A stretch of DNA of 51,798 nucleotides from contig JAHBWC010000064.1 of the NCBI GenBank assembly GCA_019637225.1, positions 1-51,798 on the forward strand, written 5' to 3'. The number at the start of each line of letters is the position of its first letter. The stretch's first letter is position 1. Position numbers and translations under genes: made by a program. This stretch comes from Labilithrix sp. Its GTDB lineage: Bacteria > Myxococcota_A > Polyangia > Polyangiales > Polyangiaceae. Below are positions 25,874 to 34,046 of the stretch, one piece after another. A model generated the notes under the pieces. The model was not told the DNA's origin and searched no databases. It saw nothing but the letters and a program-made list of their open reading frames with translations.

Positions 25874-26899
25874 TCAGAAGCCTCCTTGCAGGGTGAGCAT
25901 CGACGGCCCGGCGGTAACGCGCGCGGTCGCGCCGGTCGCATCCTTCTTCGGCGATCCGAGGACGAAGAGCGTGACGCTCGTCGCCGCGAAGGCCGCGAAG
26001 ACGCCGAGGCCGACGTTCGCGAGCGTCTGCTGCGTCTGGCCTGTCGAGACGTCGCCCTCGCGACCGGGCGAGCACGGGCCGTTACCGCAGGCCTTCTCGA
26101 GATCCGAGTACGTACCGTTCGCCATGGCGCCCGCGACGACGAAGGTGGCGAGCCCCGCGACGGCCACGCCCGCGGTGGCGAAGGCGAGCGGGCGCATCAG
26201 CCCGCGGACATCGTCGCTCTTGCTCTCGGCGGGACGATCGGGCGCCGCCGCGGGGGACGGCGCCTCGGACGCGGGGGCTTCGGCGCCGGCGTCGATCGCG
26301 ACCTCCTTGCGCTCGCCGGCGCGCACGTCGAGGCTCTGCTCGATCGGCGCACGTCCGGGTGTCTCGATGACGACGTCGACGCGGCCGGGAGCAACCGGCA
26401 CCGGCTCGGCCCATCCGCCACGCCGGACCTCGTCTCCGCCGACGCGGAGCGTGGTCTCCGGTCCGGCGCGCGTCACCGCGACCTCGACGAAGGCGAGCTT
26501 CGGCTCGAGCGCGGCGCGCTCGCTCGCCGCGGCGCTCGCCGCTTGCTCGTAGCGGGCGTCCTCGTGGACGAGCTCCTTCGCCTCGACGGCGGCGCGCCCC
26601 AGCTCCACGTAGGCGGCGACGGCGCGGCCCATGTCGCGGAGGCAGCGCCCGATGTAGAGGCGCGTGTTCGGGCTCGCGACGATGTCGAGCGACGCGCGGA
26701 GCTCGGTCAGCGCCGCCTCGTATTTCTTCGCGCCGTAGAGCTCGCGCCCCTTGAGGAAACGCCGCTGCGCCTGCTCGCGCTGCACCGGCGTCGCCGCGGC
26801 CGGCGAGACGCCCGCCGCGTACGTCGTGCTCGGCGCGACGGACACGAGCCCGAGCGCGAGGAGGAACACCAGCGATGCACGTCGAAGAGCGCTGTTCAT
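25874..26899 (-). CDS. Exported TPR-like protein with two membrane segments
   Basis: 341 residues from an ATG with a typical signal peptide (cleavage near 'TYAAG'). Residues 40-120 form TPR-like helices ('AQRRFLKGRELYGAKKYEAALTEL' split around residue 55, with 'ARASLDIVASPNTRLYIGRC'-type second unit). A strand-rich segment (130-210) of PEGA-like type follows ('VAPGRVDVVIETPGRAPIEQ'). Two hydrophobic segments near 245-265 and 305-325 are separated by a short loop with two cysteines. This TPR-PEGA-TM layout is frequent beside kinases in Polyangia. It lies seven bases after the pseudokinase stop, so it is co-transcribed and probably works with it at the inner membrane. Confidence 0.75.
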   Translation of the reverse strand: MNSALRRASLVFLLALGLVSVAPSTTYAAGVSPAAATPVQREQAQRRFLKGRELYGAKKYEAALTELRASLDIVASPNTRLYIGRCLRDMGRAVAAYVELGRAAVEAKELVHEDARYEQAASAAASERAALEPKLAFVEVAVTRAGPETTLRVGGDEVRRGGWAEPVPVAPGRVDVVIETPGRAPIEQSLDVRAGERKEVAIDAGAEAPASEAPSPAAAPDRPAESKSDDVRGLMRPLAFATAGVAVAGLATFVVAGAMANGTYSDLEKACGNGPCSPGREGDVSTGQTQQTLANVGLGVFAAFAATSVTLFVLGSPKKDATGATARVTAGPSMLTLQGGF

Positions 26900-26906
26900 G
26901 GCGTGC

Positions 26907-29150
26907 TCAGATCCCGAGAGGTTCGTAGCGGCGAGGCGGGGGGCGAGGCGACTCCTGGGGGCGCGGCGCGCGTGCCGCGGAGCCGTCGACCGGGGCGGCC
27001 TCGACGCGCGACGCCGGCGTGGCGGACGCGGGCGGCGTGTCCCCGAGGGCCGGCGACTCCTGGGTCGCCGTGGGCGGCGCGCTCGGCGACACCGGCGATC
27101 CGCCGGGCGCGATCCCGATGGGCGCGGAGGTGCGATCGCTCGCAAGGGTGCCGTCCGTCGTCGCCGCGCCCGCCGCTTCCGCGCGGGACGCGACGGCCGT
27201 GCCTTCGCGCGCCGAAGCCTCCCGGCGCGCCGCTCCCCGCCCGCCGAGCGCGACAGCGCCGAGGACACCCGCGAGCAGGAGGGCGACGGCGACGGTCGCG
27301 CGCCGAACGCGACGCTTCCGCGCGGCGAAGACGTGGAGCTCGTCGGTGTCCGACGCGCCGAGGTCGGCGGGATCCGTGACGCCCGCGCCGGACGACCGCT
27401 TGGCGTCGTGCGTCTGCATCGCGGCGACGGCCTCATCGACCACCACGCTCGCCGTCGATCGCGACACGTCGGCGGGCAGAGGCGCGTCGGGCGCCGGAGC
27501 CGCGCGGAGCTCGCGAGCCGGCGCCGGGATCGGCGCGCGCGCGGCAGGCGGCACCGGCACGTCGACGACGAGCGGCTCGCTGCTCGTCGGTGGAGCCGGC
27601 GCCGGGATCGGCGCGCGCGCGGCGGGCGGCACCGGCACGTCGACGACGAGCGGCTCGCTGCTCGTCGGTGGAGCCGGCGCCCGAGCGACGTGCGGCTCGC
27701 TCTTCGGAGGAGCAGCCGCCGGCGCCCGAGCGACGTGCGGCTCGCTCTTCGGAGGAGCCGCCGGCGCCCGAGCGACGACCGGCTCGCTCTTCGGAGCAGC
27801 CGCCGGCGCCCGAGGCCGCGCGACCGGCGGTGGCGGCGGCGCCGCGCGAGGAGCCGGCGCGAGCGCGATCTCCTCGAGGTCGAGCGAGGTGGGCCCCTCC
27901 TCCGCCGCCTCGACGTCGGTCCCCGTCGACGGCGGCGGAAGTGTGGCCCGCTCGCCCTCCGCGCTCGACGTCGTCGCGCTCGCGCCGGGCACCGCCGCGG
28001 TCGCGCCGGGCGTCGCCGCGGTCGCGCCGGGCGCCGCCGCGCTCGCGCCAGACGCCGCCGCCCGCTTCTCCTCGTGCTGCGCCTGGGCGACGACGATGGC
28101 GTGTGAGCTCGCGCGCCGGCGGCTTCCCGACGAGCTCGGATCGAGGGCGGCGCGCCGGCCGCGGATCCGCTCGCCGTCGAGGTCGTTCACCCAGCCGGCC
28201 ACGACGCTCCCGGTCGCGATGCGCGCGGCGGGGAGCTTTCGCAGCTCGGAGGCCATCGACGCCGCCGTACGGAAGCGCAGCGCCGGATCGAACGCGAGCG
28301 CGCGCATCGCAATGTCGGCGAGCGCTCCATAGGGGGAGTCCGGAGGGAGCGCCGGACGCGGGATGTCGACCTCTCGCTGGCGCGCGAGGACACGAGCCGG
28401 CTCGCGCTCGTCGTGGAGCCTCTTGCCGGTGAGCGCCTCCCAGAGGAGCACGCCGACGGCGTGGACGTCCGCGCGCGGGTCGATGGGCGCGCCGTCGAGG
28501 ACCTCCGGCGCGGCGTAGCCGACGCCCTCGGAGCCCGTCGCGACGCGGAGCGGACGCACGCGGAGCGTGTTGACGAGCCGCGCGACCCCGTCGCGCCCGA
28601 CGACGACGTTGGCCGGGCACAGCTCTCCGTGCAGGGCCTTGATCGGCGCGCGCGCGGTGTCGCGAAGCCCATGAACGCCATGGAGGCCCGCGAGGACGTC
28701 GAGCAGGACGCGGACGAGCACGTCGAGCGGAAAGGCGGCGCCGCGGCTCGCGGTGAGCGCGATGAGATCGCCGAGCGTGGCGCCGTCGACGAGCTCGGTC
28801 GCGATCGTCAGCTCGCCGCCCGCGAGGTCGATGTGCTTGATGCGCGCGATGTTGGGGTGCCAGTGCTTCGCCAGGCACTGCGCGTCGCGGAGGAGCAGCC
28901 CGAGCTCCTCCGTCGAGACCGCCCTAGCGCGCTCCTCTGCCGTCGCGGCCTCGGGCGTCGTCGCGACCTCGGGCGTCGTCGCAGCCTCGGGCGTCGTCGC
29001 GGCCTCGGGCGCCTTGCGCACGAAGCGATGGATCACGACGAGCTCGTGAGGCTCCCGAATCGCCGCGTACGAGCGGTGCGCGCGAGCTCCGAGCTCGCGC
29101 AGCACCCGATACGCTGCGATGCCTGACGCTGGCGCGACGCCGCTCGACAT
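26907..29150 (-). CDS. Membrane-anchored Ser/Thr pseudokinase
   Basis: 747 residues. The first 310 have the kinase fold: helix-C region near 85-100, 'GVGYAAPEVLDG' in place of the APE motif at 209-220, 'DVHAVGVLLWEALTGKRL' and the C-lobe. Key catalytic positions are lost: no glycine loop, no VAIK lysine ('LVVIHRF'), HGELCPAN for HRDLKPxN at 174-181 and VNTL for DFG near 193. A Pro/Ala-rich linker of 270 residues follows, containing exact 26-residue tandem repeats, then one membrane segment near 625-645 and a disordered exterior tail. It probably binds rather than phosphorylates. First gene of a three-gene operon. Start ATG; a TTG directly before it is possible. Confidence 0.85.
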   Translation of the reverse strand: MSSGVAPASGIAAYRVLRELGARAHRSYAAIREPHELVVIHRFVRKAPEAATTPEAATTPEVATTPEAATAEERARAVSTEELGLLLRDAQCLAKHWHPNIARIKHIDLAGGELTIATELVDGATLGDLIALTASRGAAFPLDVLVRVLLDVLAGLHGVHGLRDTARAPIKALHGELCPANVVVGRDGVARLVNTLRVRPLRVATGSEGVGYAAPEVLDGAPIDPRADVHAVGVLLWEALTGKRLHDEREPARVLARQREVDIPRPALPPDSPYGALADIAMRALAFDPALRFRTAASMASELRKLPAARIATGSVVAGWVNDLDGERIRGRRAALDPSSSGSRRRASSHAIVVAQAQHEEKRAAASGASAAAPGATAATPGATAAVPGASATTSSAEGERATLPPPSTGTDVEAAEEGPTSLDLEEIALAPAPRAAPPPPPVARPRAPAAAPKSEPVVARAPAAPPKSEPHVARAPAAAPPKSEPHVARAPAPPTSSEPLVVDVPVPPAARAPIPAPAPPTSSEPLVVDVPVPPAARAPIPAPARELRAAPAPDAPLPADVSRSTASVVVDEAVAAMQTHDAKRSSGAGVTDPADLGASDTDELHVFAARKRRVRRATVAVALLLAGVLGAVALGGRGAARREASAREGTAVASRAEAAGAATTDGTLASDRTSAPIGIAPGGSPVSPSAPPTATQESPALGDTPPASATPASRVEAAPVDGSAARAPRPQESPRPPPRRYEPLGI
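27516..27671. repeat. 78-bp tandem duplication in the pseudokinase linker
   Basis: Two adjacent copies, 27516-27593 and 27594-27671, differ by a single base (gcaggc against gcgggc). Each encodes the same 26 residues of Pro/Val/Ala-rich linker. The near identity at third codon positions indicates a recent duplication. Confidence 0.9.
27676..27804. repeat. 42-45-bp tandem repeats in the pseudokinase linker
   Basis: Three copies beginning at 27676, 27721 and 27763 and the start of a fourth at 27805. They encode 'KSEP.VARAPAA' units of 14-15 residues. They adjoin the 78-bp duplication, so this linker expands easily. Confidence 0.85.
28948..29010. repeat. 18-bp tandem repeats, 3.5 copies
   Basis: Units at 28948, 28966 and 28984 with a partial fourth from 29002, differing by single bases. 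They encode an Ala-Thr-Thr-Pro-Glu-Ala type hexapeptide inserted in the N-lobe of the pseudokinase. Confidence 0.85.
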
Positions 29151-29171
29151 CAAGGTCGAGTTTAGCGTGCA

Positions 29172-29214
29172 GTGGTAACGTCAATTGCCACCTTGAGTAA
29201 AATCCCGCGATTTT
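29172..29214. promoter_or_regulatory. Two inverted repeats in a low-GC divergent region
   Basis: gtggtaa/ttgccac arms around a six-base centre (29172-29191, one mismatch) and aaaatc/gatttt arms around ccgc (29199-29214). Both lie 20-65 bases upstream of the pseudokinase start, in the low-GC part of the 249-base region shared with the TerB-like gene. Good candidates for operators; the regulator is unknown. Confidence 0.4.
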
Positions 29215-29399
29215 GCTCGCCTACCGTGTGATGGACGGCGCGTCGTGCCTACCTCCGCGGCGCATCGACCGCGTGACGTCACGGCGCCATGCTCCGCGCC
29301 TCCGATCGGCGTCGACCGCCGAGCGTGCGTTTCGCGTAGCGCGCGCCTCGCTCGGTCTGGGCATTGACCGAAGACCGACTGGGGCGGCATCCTGCGGCC

Positions 29400-29786
29400 A
29401 TGAACGAGGAAGAATTCGCGATCGTCCGAGGGCTCGTTCCGGTCGCGTGGGCGGACGGGACCTTCGCCGAGAAGGAGAAGGAGATGCTCGAGGCGCTCCT
29501 CGACGCGTACGGCGCGAGCGACGCGCAGAAGACGGCGCTCCGCGAGTACGCCAAGGAGAAGCGCACGCTCGAGGACATCGACCTCCAGGAGCTGTCGGCG
29601 GGCGATCGCCGCGTCCTGCTTCAGTGCGCGGTGCTCCTCAGCTTCGCCGACGGCGAGCAGGACGTGACCGAGTCGAAGCTCCTCGTCGAGCTCGCCACGA
29701 AGCTGCGCATCCCCGACGACGAGGCGAAGCACGTCATCTCGGAGGCCGAGACGCGCGCGAAGAAGAACCTCAACCTGCTCGTCTGA
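29400..29786 (+). CDS. TerB-like (tellurite resistance/co-chaperone DjlA type) protein
   Basis: 128 residues of helical TerB fold. The two acidic motifs of the family are 'PVAWADGTFAEKEKEML' near residue 13 and 'LLSFADGEQDVTESKLLVEL' near 82, each with the D-G and following Glu. In other TerB proteins these positions bind metal. The protein is cytoplasmic, with no signal. I use the ATG; a TTG 36 bases upstream is possible, and neither has a clear ribosome-binding site. No other Ter genes are nearby, so tellurite resistance itself is not implied. It converges on the response regulator, 12 bases apart. Confidence 0.8.
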   Translation: MNEEEFAIVRGLVPVAWADGTFAEKEKEMLEALLDAYGASDAQKTALREYAKEKRTLEDIDLQELSAGDRRVLLQCAVLLSFADGEQDVTESKLLVELATKLRIPDDEAKHVISEAETRAKKNLNLLV

Positions 29787-29798
29787 CGCGCAGGGCGG

Positions 29799-30176
29799 CT
29801 ACCACTGCCCGCTGCGGCGCTGCAGAGACTCGATCTCTTTCAGCAGCGCCAGCGGGCTGAACGGCTTCTCGTAGTACGCGGTCGCGCCTGCCTCGTGGGC
29901 GCGACGCTTCACCTCGTCATCGTTCATCGCGCTGATGATGATGACCGGCGTGTCCTTGATGTCCTTGTCCGCGCGGATCTTCTCGCAGACCTGGATGCCG
30001 TCGTAGGACCCGGGGAGGTTGATGTCGAGGAGGATGACGTGGGGCTTCCACGCGAACGCCTCCTCGAGCCCGCGCGCGCCCGAGGGAGCGCTCCGCACGT
30101 CGAAGCCGCGCGCGGACATGAGCGCCTGGATCATCCGGACGATCGAATCCGAATCCTCGACGATCAACACTCGCAT
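29799..30176 (-). CDS. Single-domain response regulator (CheY-like)
   Basis: 125 residues consisting of a receiver domain only. The acidic pocket 'VEDSDS', the phospho-acceptor 'LLDINLP' (Asp near 51), the Ser of 'IISAMNDDE' and the Lys of 'YEKPFSP' are all present, so it should accept phosphate. There is no output domain, so it would act by binding a partner. It follows the histidine-kinase-like gene by 52 bases and is probably in the same transcript. Because that partner lacks its own phosphohistidine, the phosphate source is open. Confidence 0.92.
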   Translation of the reverse strand: MRVLIVEDSDSIVRMIQALMSARGFDVRSAPSGARGLEEAFAWKPHVILLDINLPGSYDGIQVCEKIRADKDIKDTPVIIISAMNDDEVKRRAHEAGATAYYEKPFSPLALLKEIESLQRRSGQW

Positions 30177-30228
30177 CGCAGTCCGTCTCTCTCCGCCCCT
30201 TCGGTGGGGCCGTCCATCGTACTTCGAG

Positions 30229-31653
30229 TCAGCCCTTGGCGAACGTGACGGCTACGCGAAGTCCGCCAGCGCCGGCCTCGGGCGCCTTCATCGGTGCGTC
30301 CGACAGCTCGAGCATCGCGCCGTGGCAGGCGGCGAGCTCGGCGGCCAGGAAGATCGGGAGGCCGCTCGGACGTCCGTACGCGCCCGCGTGCGTCTCGAGC
30401 GCCAAGAACGCGCGCCGTCCGGAGGCCGGGAGCGACGAGCCCGCGTCGTCGATGACGAGGCGCGCTCCCGCGTTGCCGTCGGCGGCGACCACGTGGACGT
30501 CGACGACCGAGCCGCGCGGCGACGCCTCGATGGCGTGCGCGACGAGCTCGCGCACGAGGACGCCGAGCGCCTTCGCGCCGCGACGCACCTGGGCGCGCCC
30601 GCCCTCCGGGCTCACGCGGACGGTCACCTTGACCTCGTCGCGTTCGGCCATGTTCGCGAGCGCCTTGACGGTGCTCCGCGCGAGGTCGCCGAGGTCGACC
30701 TCGGTCTGGAGCTCGTCGGCGCGAAGCTCGCCGATGGCGCCGAGGCCGGTAATGACCTCCTGCGTGTGGGCGACGCGACGGCGGATCGTGTCGAGCTGCT
30801 CGTCGGTGATCTCGTGGCGGCGCATCGACGCGAGCTCGCCCTTCGCCGGCCCGAGCGCGTTGCGGAGCTCGGACGCGATGCCCGCGCACAGCTTGGTCAT
30901 CGCCGAGAAACGCGCCTCCGACGGGACACCGGGCGCGGGCGGGACGGTCGAGACCGTCGTCACCTCTTCGCCGCGGTCGAAGACGGCGGCGAGCTCGCGG
31001 GCGTAGACCTCGCCCTGCTTCCTCGCCTCGTCGAGCTCCTTGCGGAGGGCGGCGCTCTCGTTGCGGTCGCTCGCGCCGTCCGCGGGGAAGACGAGGACCT
31101 CGCTGCCGCCTTCGAGCTCGTGGCGGCCGCCGTAGCGGATGGCGACGCGGCTCAGCCACGCGCGCTCGGTCTCGGCGGTCGGCGAGGCGTCCGGGCCGAG
31201 CGCGACGGAGACCTTCACGTCGTCGCCCTCGCGGCGGACGTTGACGGACGCGCCCTCGCCGCTGCCATGACCGACGAGCACCTGGATCATCCGCCGGAGG
31301 TCGGCCTCGTCGCCGTAGACTTCGGTGCCGCTCCCCGGCTCGATCGACACGCGCGCGTCCGGCGCCACCTCGACGAGGAGCGCGGCGATGTCGATGCGTC
31401 CGCGGCGCGCCGCGGGCGGCGCGCCCGCCTGCGGGACGGACCGCTGGTTCAGGTTCGACAACATCTTCATGACGTCGTCGAGCGCGTCGAGCGACGTCTC
31501 GACGCCCTGCGCCGGATCGTCTCCGGCGGCGGGCGGCGGCGGCGCCTGGGTGCGGAGGAACTGCACGCCGACGCGAAGCCGCTCGGCGGCGTTCTGCGCC
31601 TCCTGCGTGAGCAGCCAGCTCAGCTCGTGACGAGTCAGGCGGCCTTTCGACAA
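30229..31653 (-). CDS. Degenerate histidine-kinase-like protein with two ATPase-type units
   Basis: 474 residues, soluble. It looks like two kinase halves in a row. The first (about 1-190) has a helical part and a degraded ATPase-like fold ('EVYGDEADLRRMIQVLVGHG'). A coiled coil (195-235) leads to the second, with a DHp-like helix 'LCAGIASELRNALGPAKGEL' (255-274) and an ATPase domain. In the DHp helix the usual His of 'HELRNPL' is Ser261. In the N-box, 'LVRELVAHAIEA' lacks the expected Asn residues, though the Asp of the G1 box ('VIDDAGSSLP') remains. Autophosphorylation is thus unlikely. Start TTG with GGAG eight to nine bases before it. Next gene is a response regulator. Confidence 0.8.
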   Translation of the reverse strand: MSKGRLTRHELSWLLTQEAQNAAERLRVGVQFLRTQAPPPPAAGDDPAQGVETSLDALDDVMKMLSNLNQRSVPQAGAPPAARRGRIDIAALLVEVAPDARVSIEPGSGTEVYGDEADLRRMIQVLVGHGSGEGASVNVRREGDDVKVSVALGPDASPTAETERAWLSRVAIRYGGRHELEGGSEVLVFPADGASDRNESAALRKELDEARKQGEVYARELAAVFDRGEEVTTVSTVPPAPGVPSEARFSAMTKLCAGIASELRNALGPAKGELASMRRHEITDEQLDTIRRRVAHTQEVITGLGAIGELRADELQTEVDLGDLARSTVKALANMAERDEVKVTVRVSPEGGRAQVRRGAKALGVLVRELVAHAIEASPRGSVVDVHVVAADGNAGARLVIDDAGSSLPASGRRAFLALETHAGAYGRPSGLPIFLAAELAACHGAMLELSDAPMKAPEAGAGGLRVAVTFAKG

Positions 31654-31723
31654 GCGAGCATCTCCGTTCGGCAGTCGGTCAAGCGTCGAACCCTGACGGT
31701 TCGAGCTCCCCCAACATAGAGGA

Positions 31724-33559
31724 TCAAGACTTGGAGCGCGAGGCTTGCGGTCGGGCGGTCCCGGCGCTGGTCCAGGCGCGCTCGGAACCGAGCGCGAGCC
31801 ACGTGAGCGGCACCTTCTGCGAGCCGAGGGTGACGACGGTGGGTCCCTTCTCCGACCACTTGCTCGCCTCGGGGAGCGCGATGGTGCGCTGACCCTTGAG
31901 GCCCTTCGCCCCGGCGGCGTCCACGCGCAGGGCTGCGATCCCGAGCCCGCTGAAGAGCGCGACGGAGCTCGACGGGATGAACGGCGCCACGATCGCCCGT
32001 ACGCTCGGGGCGATCTCGGTCGCGCGGGCCGCGAGCTCGCGGACCTCGTCGAGCGTCGAGCAGACTACGGCGACGCCGTTGGCGCTCGGCGGCGCCGCGC
32101 CCTTGCCGTTCGTGAGGTGCGCCGTGCCCTCGACCACGTCGAGCGTCTGACCGCCCTTCCACGGGGTCGGCGGCGCCGGGACGATGCCGGGCTTCTTCGA
32201 GGCGTCGCCGGCCGCGCCCTTGCGATCGCGCACGACGAGGACGTCGTCGGTCGGGAGCGCGCGCGGGATCGTGACGCGGACCGGCCGCTTGAAGCTGCGC
32301 GGATCGCCCATCTCGCCGGTGGCCACGGCGTACGCGAGGGCCTCGGCCGACGCGATCGCGACGGGTTTCGGCGCCGCGGCTCCGGGCTCGAGGTCGTGCG
32401 TCCGGGCGGAGAGGCCGCCCGGCACCGGCGGGTGCAGCTCGCCGGTCATCGCGCGCGCGTCGGGCTCGATGAGGCGAGCGCCCGTGGCGATGAGATCGGT
32501 GAGGGCGCCCGTCGAGCTCAGGACCTCGAGCATCTGCCGCGAGGGGATCGCGACGAGGAACTCGACGCGCGGCGGGACGCGCTTCGACTTGAGCAGCGCC
32601 GCGGCGGCGAACAGATCGCGGAGCGTGCAGCCGCTGTCGCCGCCCAGGAGCACCTGCGTGACGGGCTTTCCGGCGAGATCGCGGACGGTCTTCACCTGCC
32701 CGGTCTCGTCCATGTAGAGCGGGTCGACGGCGCCGAGATCGACGTTGAGGACCTCGTCGCACGGCGCGCCGGCGTCGGGGACGAGCGCGCGGTGGGCCTT
32801 CGAGCGGCGCTGATCGCGGAGGAACACCTCGGTGCGCTCGTCGCTCACGAAGACGGCGCCGGCGGCGCCGAGCTGCGGGGCGATCCCGGCGAGGACGGCG
32901 CGCTCGCCGACGGAGAGGAGGCGCGCGCTCGGGCCGGCGAACTCGATGACGACGGGAGCGGCGTGGGCCGCCTCGATCCGGCCGACGGCCTCACCGAGAC
33001 CGCGACGGACGAGCTCGTGCGCGATGTCGCGCGCGCAGACGAACGGGCGCGTCCGCCCCGAGAGGAGCACCTGCACGCTCCGCGGCGGGCGGAGCACGAT
33101 GCTGCCCTGCGCGAGCGCCTGCCCGAGCATGCCGGGCGAGACGACGATCGTGAGCATGCCGATTCCGCCGACGCCGGCGAGGCGCGGATCGTCGGTCACG
33201 CACAGGCGCGCCGGGCTCGCGAAGCGCTCGAGGTGGACGGGGGCCGGGAACCCGACGCCGGGGCGCGCCAGGACGATCCCATGCCCGAGGATTTCCGGGG
33301 TGGCCGCGTGGATGTCCTCGGCGCGCGGGCGCGACGCCGAGGCGACGCACTGCGTGTCGTAGACAATCGCGACCTCGGCCGAGGTCTTTTTTAGGCCCGC
33401 CTCCCGCGCCTCGGCGATGGCCCGCAGGGGGGCCCGGCTCAAAACGATCTGGTCTACCTTGACGCTGACCTGTGTCCCGGCCAGCATCGGGTCGGCGCAG
33501 CGTCCCGCGAGGATCTTCTGGGCCATCGTGCGGGGCGGATCCCCTGCTCGTGCGCGCAT
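31724..33559 (-). CDS. Aconitase/3-isopropylmalate dehydratase-fold protein lacking Fe-S ligands
   Basis: 611 residues, spanning the large-subunit (1-440) and small 'swivel' (about 440-605) domains of aconitases. Family features: 'MAQKILAG', 'VSVKVDQIVL', the run 'GVGGIGMLTIVVSPGMLGQ', 'RDLFAAAALLKSKRV' and 'VRAIVAPFIPSSSVALF'. The cluster ligands are absent. TDSHT.. with its Cys reads TDDP at 122-125; GSCTN is GGDSGCT at 307-312, with the cysteine shifted; and the PGCGPC segment is missing. The SRE motif of the swivel domain is also gone. It is unlikely to dehydrate anything. ATG with AAGGTG seven bases ahead; an internal ATG eleven codons on (MAQKI) is the alternative. Confidence 0.8.
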   Translation of the reverse strand: MRARAGDPPRTMAQKILAGRCADPMLAGTQVSVKVDQIVLSRAPLRAIAEAREAGLKKTSAEVAIVYDTQCVASASRPRAEDIHAATPEILGHGIVLARPGVGFPAPVHLERFASPARLCVTDDPRLAGVGGIGMLTIVVSPGMLGQALAQGSIVLRPPRSVQVLLSGRTRPFVCARDIAHELVRRGLGEAVGRIEAAHAAPVVIEFAGPSARLLSVGERAVLAGIAPQLGAAGAVFVSDERTEVFLRDQRRSKAHRALVPDAGAPCDEVLNVDLGAVDPLYMDETGQVKTVRDLAGKPVTQVLLGGDSGCTLRDLFAAAALLKSKRVPPRVEFLVAIPSRQMLEVLSSTGALTDLIATGARLIEPDARAMTGELHPPVPGGLSARTHDLEPGAAAPKPVAIASAEALAYAVATGEMGDPRSFKRPVRVTIPRALPTDDVLVVRDRKGAAGDASKKPGIVPAPPTPWKGGQTLDVVEGTAHLTNGKGAAPPSANGVAVVCSTLDEVRELAARATEIAPSVRAIVAPFIPSSSVALFSGLGIAALRVDAAGAKGLKGQRTIALPEASKWSEKGPTVVTLGSQKVPLTWLALGSERAWTSAGTARPQASRSKS

Positions 33560-33618
33560 CGCCGCGCACCTTAAACGTTGGCCTCTATGCCGGTCAAGGA
33601 CCGCGGACGACCGCGTTG

Positions 33619-33648
33619 TTGACGGGGCCTCTACGTGCCTCGTAGCCT
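33619..33648 (+). promoter_or_regulatory. Candidate sigma-70-like promoter of the roadblock/aroQ genes
   Basis: TTGACG, an 18-base spacer and TAGCCT, 34 bases before the ATG at 33682. The spacer and -10 overlap a small perfect inverted repeat ctacg-tgcct-cgtag. The -10 match is only partial. Confidence 0.3.
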
Positions 33649-33681
33649 GATTCCCGAGCGAGCGAGGGACAAGACAAAGCC

Positions 33682-34038
33682 ATGTTCAAAGAGACGTTGC
33701 GCGACCTCGTCGAAGGCACCGAGGGCGGCCTTGCCGGGCTCCTGATGGACTCCAGCGGAATCGCGCTCGAGAGCTACGCCAAGGGCGACTCCCCCTTCGA
33801 CATCAACGCCATCGGCATCGAGTTCGGCGTGGTGATCGGGCAAATCAAGCGCGCCGCGGAGATGCTCGAGGCCGGGAGCGCCAGCGAGATCGCGGTCGGG
33901 ACCGATCGCCTGATCACGCTCATCCGGACGCTCGGCGACACGTACTTCCTGGCGCTGGCGATGACGCCGGGCGGGAACTTCGGCAAGGGCCGCTACCTCA
34001 TGCGGACCGCGGCGCCGAAGCTCATGGCCGAGCTCTGA
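33682..34038 (+). CDS. Roadblock/LC7 domain protein (MglB-like fold)
   Basis: 118 residues, one roadblock/LC7 domain: 'MDSSGIALESYAKGD' near 23-37, then the long helix 'IGIEFGVVIGQIKRAAEML' and the strands 'EIAVGTDRLITLIRTL', 'YFLALAMTPGGNFGKGRY'. In myxobacteria this fold includes MglB, the GTPase-activating partner of the polarity switch MglA, but many stand-alone roadblock proteins have other or unknown roles. No small GTPase gene is in the window, so I do not call it MglB. It precedes aroQ by eight bases and is likely co-transcribed. Confidence 0.85.
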   Translation: MFKETLRDLVEGTEGGLAGLLMDSSGIALESYAKGDSPFDINAIGIEFGVVIGQIKRAAEMLEAGSASEIAVGTDRLITLIRTLGDTYFLALAMTPGGNFGKGRYLMRTAAPKLMAEL

Positions 34039-34046
34039 GCCGACGC

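Noticed and set aside
29400..29786. Tellurite resistance operon
   Set aside because: Only a TerB fold is present. No terC, terD, terE or terZ gene occurs nearby, and TerB-like proteins are often unrelated to tellurite.
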